From Candidatus Moraniibacteriota bacterium (GTDB taxonomy: Bacteria; Patescibacteriota; Minisyncoccia; Moranbacterales; UBA11712): a stretch of DNA of 34,127 nt. Position 1 is the first letter of the stretch; each line of letters opens with the position of its first letter. The DNA lies in the NCBI GenBank assembly GCA_030679895.1, contig JAUXSN010000039.1, positions 1-34,127 of the forward strand, given 5' to 3'. Made by a program: the position numbers and the translations under genes. Positions 14,588 to 22,290 of the stretch are shown here, piece after piece. Below the pieces are notes generated by a model. It searched no databases and had not been told where the DNA came from. It saw nothing but the letters and a program-made list of their open reading frames with translations.

Positions 14588-16294
14588 ATGCTCAACTTCA
14601 AAATCGCGAAAATTTTTTCGGAGATGGCGGAATATTATACGATGAAGGGCGACCAATTCCGGCCGCGGGCGTATGAAAAGGCGGCGCGGCTAATTGAATC
14701 GATGGACGAAGATCTTGAGGATATATATAAAAAATCCGGCGTGAAGGGGCTCATGGCAATCGAAGGCGTGGGAAGGGGGATGGCCGAGCATATCGAAGAG
14801 TTTGTGAAGACAGGGAAGATCAAAGTTTTTGAAAAACTCAAAAAAGAAGCTCCTCTCGACCTCGAGAGCTTCTCGGCCGTGGAAGGCGTTGGGCCGAAAA
14901 TGCTTTTAGCATTATACAAAAATCTTGGCGTAAAAAATATCCGCGATCTTGAAAAAGCGGCGAGAAAGGGGAAGGTGCGGACTCTCCCCCGCTTCGGTGA
15001 AAAAACGGAGGAGAATATTTTGCGCTCGATCGAAATGTCGCGCGAGCACCGGGGCCGGTTTTTGCTCGGGTTTGTCTCCCCCATCATTTCAAAAATTGAA
15101 AAAGATCTCGCCTCTTCCGCCGGCGTCCAAAAAGTTTTGGCTTGTGGATCTTTTCGGCGCCGGCAGGAAACCATCGGGGACATTGACCTTTTGGCCGAGG
15201 CGAAGGATTCCCGTGCGGCGATGGAATACTTTGTGTCGATGCCGAATGTTGAAAAAGTTTTGGCGCATGGCGAAACGAAATCAGCGGTGCGCCTCGACAT
15301 CGGAATTGACGCGGATTTGCGAGTGGTGCCGGAAAAATCTTTCGGGGCGGCGCTTCAATATTTCACCGGGAGCAAAGACCATAACATAGAACTTCGCAAA
15401 ATCGCGATAAAGAAGGGATGGAAGCTGAATGAATACGGCTTGTTTGATAAAAATAACCGGCAAATCGCCGGCCGGACCGAAGAAGAAATTTATAAAAAAC
15501 TCGGCCTCGACTGGATGCCGCCGGAGATGCGGGAAAACCGGGGCGAAATCGAACTGGCGCAAAAACATAAACTCCCGAAAATCGTCGAATACGGCGAAGT
15601 TATTTCAGATCTTCAGATGCACACGACTTATTCTGACGGCGCTCATACGATCGAAGAAATGGCGCGAGAAGCCCAAAGGCTGGGGAGAAAATATATCGCG
15701 ATCACTGACCACGTCGGGCATCTCAAAATCGCGGGAGCGATGGACGTCGCGACAATTGAGCGGCAATGGAGGGAAATCGAAAAATTAAATAAGAAACTTA
15801 AAAATATAAAGATTCTCAAAGGCTGCGAAGTGGATATTAATCCCGACGGCACGATCGCGCTTGAGGATAAATATCTGGCGAAATTCGATGTCGTCATTGG
15901 CGCGATTCACTCGAATTTCAAAATGGAAAAAAATGAAATGACCAAGCGCTTGATTCGAGTCATCGAAAATTCCCATATTGACATCATTTCCCATCCCACC
16001 GGGCGGATAATCCATCGCCGAGCGGGATATGAGTTTGACTTTGAAGCGATCTGCAGGGCGTGCGTTAAAAGCAAAACAATCCTTGAAATAAATACTTATC
16101 CCGATCGGCTGGACTTGAACGATGTGAATATCCGGCGGGCGATCGAATATGGCGTGAAATTGTCCCTTGGCACGGATGCCCACAGCAAGAATCAACTGCA
16201 CTATCTGGAACTCGGCATCGCGCAAGCGCGCCGCGGATTTGCGACAAAAAAAGACATCTTGAATTGTCTGGAAGTGGAAGAACTTTTGAAATAA
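14588..16294 (+). CDS. polX: Family X DNA polymerase with PHP exonuclease domain
   Basis: ATG 14588 (MLNFKIAKIFSEMAEYY) is chosen; an upstream TTG at 14576 lies in the repeat. The 568-residue protein has helix-hairpin-helix segments (MAIEGVGRGMAEHI, FSAVEGVGPKML), a nucleotidyltransferase core with GDIDLLAE (D198, D200) and the third aspartate D243, and FTGSKDHNIELR. A C-terminal PHP domain has DLQMHTTYSDG (H345), AITDHVGHL, EVDINPDG, ISHPTGRI and GTDAHS. Bacterial PolX fills short gaps and trims ends during base excision repair; the PHP domain gives metal-dependent exonuclease and AP-endonuclease activity. All catalytic residues seem intact. Confidence 0.93.
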   Translation: MLNFKIAKIFSEMAEYYTMKGDQFRPRAYEKAARLIESMDEDLEDIYKKSGVKGLMAIEGVGRGMAEHIEEFVKTGKIKVFEKLKKEAPLDLESFSAVEGVGPKMLLALYKNLGVKNIRDLEKAARKGKVRTLPRFGEKTEENILRSIEMSREHRGRFLLGFVSPIISKIEKDLASSAGVQKVLACGSFRRRQETIGDIDLLAEAKDSRAAMEYFVSMPNVEKVLAHGETKSAVRLDIGIDADLRVVPEKSFGAALQYFTGSKDHNIELRKIAIKKGWKLNEYGLFDKNNRQIAGRTEEEIYKKLGLDWMPPEMRENRGEIELAQKHKLPKIVEYGEVISDLQMHTTYSDGAHTIEEMAREAQRLGRKYIAITDHVGHLKIAGAMDVATIERQWREIEKLNKKLKNIKILKGCEVDINPDGTIALEDKYLAKFDVVIGAIHSNFKMEKNEMTKRLIRVIENSHIDIISHPTGRIIHRRAGYEFDFEAICRACVKSKTILEINTYPDRLDLNDVNIRRAIEYGVKLSLGTDAHSKNQLHYLELGIAQARRGFATKKDILNCLEVEELLK

Positions 16295-16336
16295 AATAAT
16301 CAGTTTGTCAATCTGTGGATAACTTTTTTTGAGGTC

Positions 16337-16364
16337 TTGCAATTTTTCTGGCAACTGCTAGTTT
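16337..16364 (+). promoter_or_regulatory. Promoter of the gene at 16479
   Basis: TTGCAA (16337-16342), a 16-base spacer and TAGTTT (16359-16364) preceded by TGC, an extended -10. It predicts a leader of about 108 bases. Confidence 0.5.
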
Positions 16365-16369
16365 AACGT

Positions 16370-16478
16370 ATAAGGAGGCAATTATATTTAAAAAAAGAAT
16401 ACCCCGTTAACCGTATTGCGGTGGCGGGTTTATTAACTCGCCAGTGGGCGAGACATCCAACGACGGAGGTTCAGGAAA
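16370..16478 (+). promoter_or_regulatory. Structured 5' leader of the gene at 16479
   Basis: Two hairpins are visible: CCCG...ACCG pairing with CGGT...CGGG (16403-16428, with an internal loop), and CTCGCC-AGTG-GGCGAG (16437-16452, perfect 6-bp stem). The SD GGAGGT (16465-16470) follows 12 bases later, unpaired. A second GGAGG occurs at 16374-16378 near the expected transcript start. It matches no riboswitch class I can recognise. Confidence 0.45.
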
Positions 16479-17315
16479 ATGAGGAAATGGTTGAGAAAGG
16501 GTTATGCGTTGGGGATTTTGGCAGTATTTTTGGCGGTGGTTTTCTGCTTCGCCGGTATGGCGACGGCGGCCACCAAGAATCCGGTCACCGGTCGGTATGT
16601 ATTCACCGATGCCGAGACCGCCTACCCGAAATTTGTTGGCAACCAGAACCAGGCCGACGCGGCCTACGGCGCCTACATGGCAGATTTGAAGGTCAAGACG
16701 GCAGTGGCCGCCCAGGTGGCAGCCGATGCAATGACGGCGCAGGACAAGTGGCTCAATTTGATCTCATACATCCCGCCCATCGGCGTCACCATGGCCTGGT
16801 ACAATTCCGGGGAAATGGATTACGTCGCGGAAGACATCATGGCACTCCGTGCGGGCAAACCCGCTCCGTGGGGTAATGCTTCCACTCGGGGAGTCCTGAA
16901 CGTACTGTTCAAGGTTCCGGCCGGCGCTCCTGAAGCTATGTTCGCCTATGGCGTGAATCGGCCCTTCGCCAGCAGGTGGAACGAGCTGGACGTCTTTAAC
17001 GTTTACACGGAATACGGCCGGCCCTATTGGGTCGATGGCGTGATTATTGGCACCAAGGTGTTCTTTGGTCTCGCCGGTGCCGGGGTTCTGCATACGGGCT
17101 TCCCGTTTGTAGGTCACTATGCCGCTCATCATTCCAGCCACGTGGTTCTGCCAGTCCTGGGCTATACCGGGCCGGTTGGCAATGCCTTCCTGTGGATGGC
17201 AGCTGCCGGCGGTACGGCGAACATTCTTGCCGGCGCGGGGAACCAATATGTCCAGCCGTCCTACGATCGCTACTTCAGCCGGTTGGCCTGGGCGAACAGC
17301 CGCAATCCGCTGTAA
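16479..17315 (+). CDS. Exported Ala/Gly-rich protein of unknown function
   Basis: The 278-residue protein starts with a signal peptide (MRKWLRKGYALGILAVFLAV, ending near MATAA at about residue 30). The mature part is rich in Ala, Gly, Tyr and Trp and has glycine-rich hydrophobic stretches near residues 195-255 (GVLHTGFPFVGHYAAHH, AAAGGTANILAGAGNQY). No family is recognised. It has a strong SD, a long structured leader, its own promoter and a terminator. Codons favour GCC, GGC, CTG and ACC more than the neighbours, which suggests a different origin or high expression. Confidence 0.7.
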   Translation: MRKWLRKGYALGILAVFLAVVFCFAGMATAATKNPVTGRYVFTDAETAYPKFVGNQNQADAAYGAYMADLKVKTAVAAQVAADAMTAQDKWLNLISYIPPIGVTMAWYNSGEMDYVAEDIMALRAGKPAPWGNASTRGVLNVLFKVPAGAPEAMFAYGVNRPFASRWNELDVFNVYTEYGRPYWVDGVIIGTKVFFGLAGAGVLHTGFPFVGHYAAHHSSHVVLPVLGYTGPVGNAFLWMAAAGGTANILAGAGNQYVQPSYDRYFSRLAWANSRNPL

Positions 17316-17365
17316 GCCAAACCTGGCCTCGCCAGCCTAAACAGGAGGTGCTGGCATGTTTTATC

Positions 17366-17399
17366 AAGGGTGGTTCTCACGAATCACCCTTCTTTTTAT
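17366..17399 (+). terminator. Intrinsic terminator after the exported protein gene
   Basis: AAGGGTG (17366-17372) pairs with CACCCTT (17385-17391), followed by TCTTTTTAT. An SD-like AGGAGG and an ATG (17356) lie just before it but are not counted as a gene. Confidence 0.85.
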
Positions 17400-17409
17400 C
17401 TCCGAAAAC

Positions 17410-17438
17410 TTGACAAGAATTTATTTATAGTATATGGT
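17410..17438 (+). promoter_or_regulatory. Promoter of the lipoprotein gene
   Basis: Perfect TTGACA (17410-17415), a 17-base spacer and TATGGT (17433-17438). Confidence 0.78.
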
Positions 17439-17491
17439 ATACAGTCCGCAACGGCGGCGAAGTTAAAGAAAATATCGATATTGGAGGTATC

Positions 17492-18034
17492 ATGAGACAG
17501 ATCATTAACATTTTGGCATTGTTTGTGGCCGTCGGCCTCATTGTGGCATGCGGGGAAAAAAGCAACGGGACGGAAAAAGGTCATCACGGCAATTTTATTG
17601 AGAGTCCGATTCTTTATCAAGACAAATCCATGCTTTCCGTGATTTCGCAATATGCGGCCGATCGCGATGAGGTTAAAGCTGCCACGGATAGGCGAGTGGA
17701 TTTAATCTGCGATTTCCTTCTGAAAAACGGGTGGCTGAAAAAAAATATCAATTACCCGTCCGTCAAAAGCGCTTATTGCGCGATTACGGGAGAGGATATG
17801 TTCAAGGACTGGACCGTTTGCGTGATCAGCATTATTAATCGGCCTGCTCCCCATAAATCGAAAATGATTGTCCAATGCGGCGCGAAAGGATTGAAAAAGC
17901 CGTTCTTGATGAGGGAATTTGACAACGGCTTGCCGGACGATCAATTTCTCAACGATCTGAATCGGATATTAACCGGCCTCATAACCGCGGCTCGACAAGA
18001 CGCGCTGAAATTGCAAGAGACGGTGTTGAAATAA
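17492..18034 (+). CDS. Lipoprotein of unknown function
   Basis: The 180-residue protein starts with a hydrophobic signal ending in a lipobox-like LIVAC with C20, then GEKSNG, so it is probably lipidated and held on the outer face of the membrane. The mature part has three further cysteines (DLICDF, AYCAIT, TVCVIS) plus VQCGAKG, and is alpha/beta in character. No family is recognised. It has a consensus promoter, an SD (GGAGGT) with short spacing to ATG 17492, and a strong terminator at 18067, making it a self-contained unit. Confidence 0.72.
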   Translation: MRQIINILALFVAVGLIVACGEKSNGTEKGHHGNFIESPILYQDKSMLSVISQYAADRDEVKAATDRRVDLICDFLLKNGWLKKNINYPSVKSAYCAITGEDMFKDWTVCVISIINRPAPHKSKMIVQCGAKGLKKPFLMREFDNGLPDDQFLNDLNRILTGLITAARQDALKLQETVLK

Positions 18035-18066
18035 GAAAATCCGGATACGCTGACTCAAAAAATTTT

Positions 18067-18103
18067 AGCGGTTTGTTGTTGGGGGACAACAGCCGCTTTT
18101 TTT
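18067..18103 (+). terminator. Intrinsic terminator of the lipoprotein gene
   Basis: AGCGG pairs with CCGCT and, inside, GTTGT with ACAAC, around a G-rich loop. Seven T residues follow (18097-18103). Confidence 0.85.
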
Positions 18104-18109
18104 ATTTTG

Positions 18110-18132
18110 ACTTGGAAACTAAGTTTCCAAGT
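18110..18132 (+). repeat. RAYT-linked 23-bp palindrome, upstream copy (central A)
   Basis: Arms ACTTGGAAACT and AGTTTCCAAGT surround one central A. Identical arms occur at 18612, 18810 and 27245. Confidence 0.92.
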
Positions 18133-18150
18133 GAGCTTTCGAGTGTTGTA

Positions 18151-18159
18151 TGGTATAAT
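18151..18159 (+). promoter_or_regulatory. Extended -10 promoter of the RAYT gene, predicting a leaderless mRNA
   Basis: TGGTATAAT ends right at ATG 18160. A start site six to seven bases downstream would fall on the second in-frame ATG (18166), so translation may begin at MRKTQLAEG on a leaderless mRNA. Confidence 0.55.
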
Positions 18160-18807
18160 ATGAGCATGAGAAAAACACAGTTGGCTGAAGGAGAATATTA
18201 TCATATTTTTAACCGCGGGGTGGACAAGCGGGAAATATTCAGCGATCTGATCGACAGGCAAAGATTCTTTCAAAGTATGGATGAATTCAATACGCTCGAT
18301 CCGATCGGCAGCATATACGAAAATTTTTTTCGCGACAGAAAAGAAAAAAATAAATCCAAAAAGAAGCTGGTTGGTTTCGTGTGTTATTGCCTGAACCCAA
18401 ACCACTATCATTTTATTCTCAAACAAACAGCCGAGCAAGGAATAGAAAAATTCATGCATCGCCTCGGAGTGGGTTATACAAAATACTTCAATAAAAGACA
18501 CGAGCGCTCCGGCTCCCTTTTCCAAGGCACCTTCAAGGCAGTTCATATAAAATCAAACTCTTATTTTTTCCACTTGAGCGCGTATGTCAATCTCAACAAC
18601 AGGGTTCATTCACTTGGAAACTTAGTTTCCAAGTCGATGTCGAGCTGGCGGGGATATACGGATAATTTTTCAGAGAAGACGTTTTGCGGGGAAAAGCGCG
18701 TAATTTTGGATGACTTCAAAAATGGCGAGGATTATCGAAAATTCGCGGAGGAATCGCTGATTTCCATAAAAGAGAAAAAGGAGATGGAAAAATTGCTAAT
18801 TGAATAA
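18160..18807 (+). CDS. REP-associated tyrosine transposase (Y1 HUH, RAYT/TnpA_REP)
   Basis: About 215 residues (213 if ATG 18166 is used). The N-terminus reads GEYYHIFNRGVDKREIF, typical of RAYT proteins. The HUH metal site is in NHYHFILK (H82, H84) and the catalytic tyrosine region in GVGYTKYFNKRHERSGSLF (Y106 or Y109), followed by QGTFKA. Such enzymes nick single-stranded hairpins and are thought to spread REP palindromes; they are usually single-copy and domesticated. Here the same palindrome stands upstream, downstream and within the gene, where it encodes SLGNLVSKS near the C-terminal third without breaking the frame. Confidence 0.9.
   Translation: MSMRKTQLAEGEYYHIFNRGVDKREIFSDLIDRQRFFQSMDEFNTLDPIGSIYENFFRDRKEKNKSKKKLVGFVCYCLNPNHYHFILKQTAEQGIEKFMHRLGVGYTKYFNKRHERSGSLFQGTFKAVHIKSNSYFFHLSAYVNLNNRVHSLGNLVSKSMSSWRGYTDNFSEKTFCGEKRVILDDFKNGEDYRKFAEESLISIKEKKEMEKLLIE
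18612..18634 (+). repeat. RAYT-linked palindrome inside the RAYT gene (central T)
   Basis: The same arms with a central T, read in frame as LGNLVSK. With central A this frame would contain TAA, so only this orientation keeps the gene open. Confidence 0.92.
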
Positions 18808-18809
18808 CG

Positions 18810-18832
18810 ACTTGGAAACTTAGTTTCCAAGT
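18810..18832 (+). repeat. RAYT-linked palindrome, downstream copy (central T)
   Basis: The same arms fill the gap between the RAYT stop codon (18805-18807) and the NUDIX gene, ending seven bases before ATG 18840. Confidence 0.92.
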
Positions 18833-18839
18833 GGAGTAT

Positions 18840-19304
18840 ATGGTTTTTGAAAAATCAATCGGCGCGGTGGTTTTCCGCCGCGAGGGAAGGAAAATTTTGT
18901 ATCTGGCTCTTCTTCACCCCCGGGATTCCAAAGAAGAATACTGGAATTTTCCAAAGGGACATGTGGAAAAAGGTGAGACCTGGGAAGACACCTTGAGGCG
19001 TGAAGTAAAAGAGGAAACAGGAATAAAGAACCTGAAAATCATTCCGGATTTTTATGTTTGGAACAAATATTTTTATCGGGCGAAAGGCGAGGAGAGAAAA
19101 AAGCGAAAAAAATCCGAAAAAGGAATAAATATTTTCAAAATCGTGACGTATTATCTGGCCGAAACGAAAGTAAAAAGGATTAAAATATCTCACGAACACA
19201 TTGGCTATAAATGGCTGGAATATAAAGAGGCGCTAAAGCTGCTCACATATAAACAAACGAAAAAGGCGCTCAAGAGAGGGAATGATTTTTTAGAGAAATT
19301 GTGA
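18840..19304 (+). CDS. NUDIX hydrolase
   Basis: ATG 18840 (MVFEKSIGAVVF) is chosen over an in-frame GTG at 18831 that lies in the palindrome. The 154-residue protein carries a full Nudix box from G40 (GHVEKGETWED then LRREVKEETGI), which binds the metal-pyrophosphate. The YWNFPKGHVE start and overall length resemble diadenosine tetraphosphate hydrolases and related housecleaning enzymes; the substrate is not decided by sequence. A Lys/Arg-rich loop (about residues 82-94) interrupts the fold. It is probably read with the RAYT gene or from an unseen promoter. Confidence 0.88.
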   Translation: MVFEKSIGAVVFRREGRKILYLALLHPRDSKEEYWNFPKGHVEKGETWEDTLRREVKEETGIKNLKIIPDFYVWNKYFYRAKGEERKKRKKSEKGINIFKIVTYYLAETKVKRIKISHEHIGYKWLEYKEALKLLTYKQTKKALKRGNDFLEKL

Positions 19305-19327
19305 ATTCTCCGTCCAGATTTTGATCC

Positions 19328-19356
19328 GTGACTTTTTTTGTTTTCTATGCTAAAAT
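19328..19356 (+). promoter_or_regulatory. Promoter of secDF
   Basis: GTGACT (19328-19333), a 17-base spacer and TAAAAT (19351-19356) with an upstream TGC, an extended -10. The leader to ATG 19385 is about 20 bases and has no SD. Confidence 0.6.
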
Positions 19357-19384
19357 AGATTCAGAAACTTAGAGCTTTATAAAT

Positions 19385-21094
19385 ATGTCCGTCCAGAGAA
19401 AAATTTGGATAAAATTTTTATTGGTTCTGCTTCTGTTCGCCGCGGCGACTCTGATTTCGTATCCGGGAAAAATTTCAAAGCCGGCGTGGCTCGCGAATTT
19501 TCATTCGAAGTTCAAAATAAATCTCGGACTTGATCTTCAGGGGGGAATTCATCTTATCTATAAAATTGATACGAGCGGAGTGGAATCGGGAAAAGTTCAA
19601 GACGCCATTAACGGTCTTCAGGACGTGATTGAGCGGCGCGTGAACGCGTTCGGGGTGGCCGAGCCTTTGATCGAGACTTCGAAATCAGGAGGGGAACAGC
19701 GCCTCATCGTCGAACTGGCGGGCGTGAAAGACATTGAAAAAGCCAAGGAGATGATCAAAGAAACTCCGTTTTTGGAATTCAAGAAACTGGCTGACCAGCA
19801 AACTCCGGAGTCTGCGCCGGAACTTTCTGACGAAGACAAAAAATCCAACATAGATCAGCAGAAAAAAGCGGAAGACCTCTTGAAGCAGATCCAGGGCGGG
19901 GCTGATTTTTCGGAATTGGCAAAACAAAATTCCGAAGATCCGGGATCAAAAGACAAAGGCGGCGACCTTGATTGGGTGAAAAAGGGGACTTTTGTCCCGG
20001 AATTCGATAAGATTCTTTTCGAAAGCGACCTCGCGCCGGGAGAAGCTTATCCGCAAGTGGTTGAATCGCAATTCGGATATCATATAATCAAAAAACTGGA
20101 AGAAAGAGGCGATGGCGACAACAAAGAAGTTCATAGCCAGCATATTCTTTTGATGAAAAAAATTCCGCCGGTCCAGCCCCAAATGCCGGCATTTGTCGAA
20201 ACGGGACTTTCGGGAAAAAATCTGAAACAAGCGGATGTCCAGTTTATGTCCCAAAGCGGGAAACCGGAAATAGGAATCGAATTCGACAGCGAGGGAGGGA
20301 AAATGTTCGCCCAACTCACAAAAGATAATATTGGAAAACAGATCGCTATTTTTCTGGACGGGCAGGTTATCAGCGCGCCGACGGTGCAGACCGAAATTAC
20401 GGACGGGAAAGCAGTCATCACGGGAGATTTTTCCCTTGAGGAAGCCAAAAAATTGGCGCAAAGGCTCAATGAAGGAGCTCTGCCGGTTCCCATAACTCTC
20501 ATCGGCCAGCAAAGCCTCGAGGCGTCGCTGGGAAAAGTATCGCTGGATAAAAGCCTCAAGGCCGGGCTTATTGGAATGATTCTGGTTGCTATTTTTATGA
20601 TTATCTACTATCGGTTTCTCGGGCTTATGGCTACGGTCGCGCTCTTAATTTATACCTCAATCATGGTAGCCTTGTTCGAATTATCGTCAGTGACACCGTG
20701 GTCTATCACTTTGACGTTGGCCGGAATTGCCGGTTTCATTCTTTCGGTCGGAATGGCCGTGGACGCCAATATTTTGATTTTCGAGCGGACAAAGGAAGAG
20801 ATCCGAAAAGGCCGAAGCCTTCGAAGCGCGATTGATGAGGGATTCCACCGGGCTTGGCCGAGCATCCGGGACAGCAATATTTCCTCAATCATCACCTCGA
20901 TGATTTTGATCTGGTTCGGGACAGGGTTTGTGAAGGGATTTGCGATCACGCTTCTCTTGGGCGTTTTGGTTTCAATGTTCACGGCGATCGTGATCACTCG
21001 CACTATGCTGACGGCGGTGATAGGAGAATGGGCGGAAAAGCGAAAATCTCTGGTAATCACAAGAAGCAAGGGTGAGGTGATAAACGATAATTAG
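19385..21094 (+). CDS. secD: Protein translocase subunit SecD with inserted parvulin (PpiC) domain
   Basis: The 569-residue protein starts with a membrane span, then the P1 region with NLGLDLQGGIHLIY and IERRVNAFGVAEPLIE. After TPFLEFKKL comes a stretch (about 158-243) that is not part of ordinary SecD: LLKQIQGGADFSELAKQNS, GGDLDWVKKGTFVPEFD and FGYHIIKKLEE, the pattern of a PpiC/parvulin peptidyl-prolyl isomerase. SecD sequence resumes with TGLSGKNLKQADVQF, AIFLDGQVISAPTVQTEI and five C-terminal spans with GMAVDANILIFERTKEE. SecD and SecF use the proton or sodium gradient to pull exported proteins through SecYEG, so the insert would sit where clients emerge unfolded. Confidence 0.93.
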   Translation: MSVQRKIWIKFLLVLLLFAAATLISYPGKISKPAWLANFHSKFKINLGLDLQGGIHLIYKIDTSGVESGKVQDAINGLQDVIERRVNAFGVAEPLIETSKSGGEQRLIVELAGVKDIEKAKEMIKETPFLEFKKLADQQTPESAPELSDEDKKSNIDQQKKAEDLLKQIQGGADFSELAKQNSEDPGSKDKGGDLDWVKKGTFVPEFDKILFESDLAPGEAYPQVVESQFGYHIIKKLEERGDGDNKEVHSQHILLMKKIPPVQPQMPAFVETGLSGKNLKQADVQFMSQSGKPEIGIEFDSEGGKMFAQLTKDNIGKQIAIFLDGQVISAPTVQTEITDGKAVITGDFSLEEAKKLAQRLNEGALPVPITLIGQQSLEASLGKVSLDKSLKAGLIGMILVAIFMIIYYRFLGLMATVALLIYTSIMVALFELSSVTPWSITLTLAGIAGFILSVGMAVDANILIFERTKEEIRKGRSLRSAIDEGFHRAWPSIRDSNISSIITSMILIWFGTGFVKGFAITLLLGVLVSMFTAIVITRTMLTAVIGEWAEKRKSLVITRSKGEVINDN

Positions 21095-21118
21095 TTTCTT
21101 AGAAAATTTAGCGAAAAA

Positions 21119-21211
21119 TGCAAAATGCAAAGCGCAAAACCACAGCTTAAAGCGTAAAAATAGTTTTGAGTTTTACGCTATAGCTTTGCACTTTGAGTTT
21201 TGAACTTTGAG
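21119..21211 (+). repeat. Hairpin-forming CAAAGCGCAAAACCACAGC repeat between secD and secF
   Basis: Outer arms TGCAAAGC (21126-21133) and GCTTTGCA (21183-21190) and inner arms AGCGTAAAA (21151-21159) and TTTTACGCT (21171-21179) make a long imperfect hairpin. The left side has the core shared with 5543 and 28202; the right side is its inverted form (CTTTGAGTTTTGAACTTTGAG). Confidence 0.82.
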
Positions 21212-21220
21212 TTATTTATT

Positions 21221-22117
21221 ATGTATAACATCCTCGGCAAACGAAAATACTTCTATATCTTCTCCGGAACTTTGATAATCCTCTCAATTATCAGTCTTTC
21301 AACATGGGGACTGAAATACGGGATTGATTTTACCGGCGGGACGCTGATGGAGTTGAAATTCTCAAATTCTGCGCCACCGAACGCCCAAATAAAAACGATT
21401 CTTGACGGAGCCGGCGCGAAAGATGCCACTGTCCAGCCGACCGAGAACAATTCCGTCTTGATCCGTTTTGGCAACGCGGATGACGAAAAGAACAAGGAAG
21501 TTCTCAAAAAAATGCGGGAAAAATATCCGGAAATCGAAAATACGCGTTTGGATTATATAGGTCCCTCAATCTCTTCGGAGCTAAAAAGCAAAGCCTTGTG
21601 GGCGCTTCTTATTGCGGTTCTTGGAATCGCCCTCTATATCGCTTATGCTTTTCGCCAGGTCTCCCGTCCGGTGGAATCCTGGAAATACGGAGTGGGAGCG
21701 GTAGTGGCTCTTATCCACGATGTTTTGATCACGGTCGGCATCTTTTCGGTTTTGGGGAAATTTTACAATATTGAAATTGACACGTCTTTCATCGCGGCTC
21801 TTCTCACGATTCTGGGATTTTCGGTTCACGACACGATTGTTGTTTATGATCGAACCAGGGAAAATCTGACGCGGTCCGGCAATAGGGAAGATTTCAGCGA
21901 AGTCGTCAATCGGAGCCTGAATGAAACAATGGCGCGCTCCATCAACACCTCCCTCACGGTTATCGTCACCTTGCTTGCCATTTTCATCTTCGGCGGAGAA
22001 TCGATAAAAACTTTCACCCTGGCTCTTCTCATTGGAATCGTTTTCGGAACTTATTCCTCGATCTTTGTCGCTTCGGCGCTGATGGTGGATTGGTGGAAGA
22101 TGGGAAATAAGAAGTGA
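21221..22117 (+). CDS. secF: Protein translocase subunit SecF
   Basis: ATG 21221 (MYNILGKRKYFYIF) is chosen; an earlier in-frame ATG at 21200 lies in the repeat. The 298-residue protein has a first span, the periplasmic start with YGIDFTGGTLMELKF, and five C-terminal spans with LGFSVHDTIVVYDRTREN, NETMARSINTSLT and FGTYSSIFVASAL, all SecF signatures. It partners SecD to drive protein export. The repeat between the genes has no T-run, so both are probably on one mRNA. Confidence 0.93.
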   Translation: MYNILGKRKYFYIFSGTLIILSIISLSTWGLKYGIDFTGGTLMELKFSNSAPPNAQIKTILDGAGAKDATVQPTENNSVLIRFGNADDEKNKEVLKKMREKYPEIENTRLDYIGPSISSELKSKALWALLIAVLGIALYIAYAFRQVSRPVESWKYGVGAVVALIHDVLITVGIFSVLGKFYNIEIDTSFIAALLTILGFSVHDTIVVYDRTRENLTRSGNREDFSEVVNRSLNETMARSINTSLTVIVTLLAIFIFGGESIKTFTLALLIGIVFGTYSSIFVASALMVDWWKMGNKK

Positions 22118-22290
22118 AAATAAATATTTGATATAGCGGGAAAAAGAAATTTTTCTGAAAGGCGGAAATTCAAAAATTTAGTTCATTAAAATCCAATATA
22201 TAAGCCTTTTTTAGGTGGTTTACGGTTTGATTGCCGCCGGTTGCCCATTGCGCGAAAAGACTTTTTATTCTATAAAAAGAGTAGAAAGGG

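Noticed and set aside
17356-17424. Small ORF of 22 codons with an upstream AGGAGG
   Set aside because: It spans a strong terminator and the next promoter. The SD-like sequence is probably chance, though a leader peptide cannot be fully excluded.
18073-18159. N-terminal extension of the RAYT gene
   Set aside because: It would cover the preceding terminator, a palindrome and the -10 box.
18110-18832. CRISPR array or complete insertion sequence
   Set aside because: Palindrome spacing is irregular and matches gene edges. There are no spacers of constant size, no cas genes, no terminal repeats of an IS and no target duplications that I can show.
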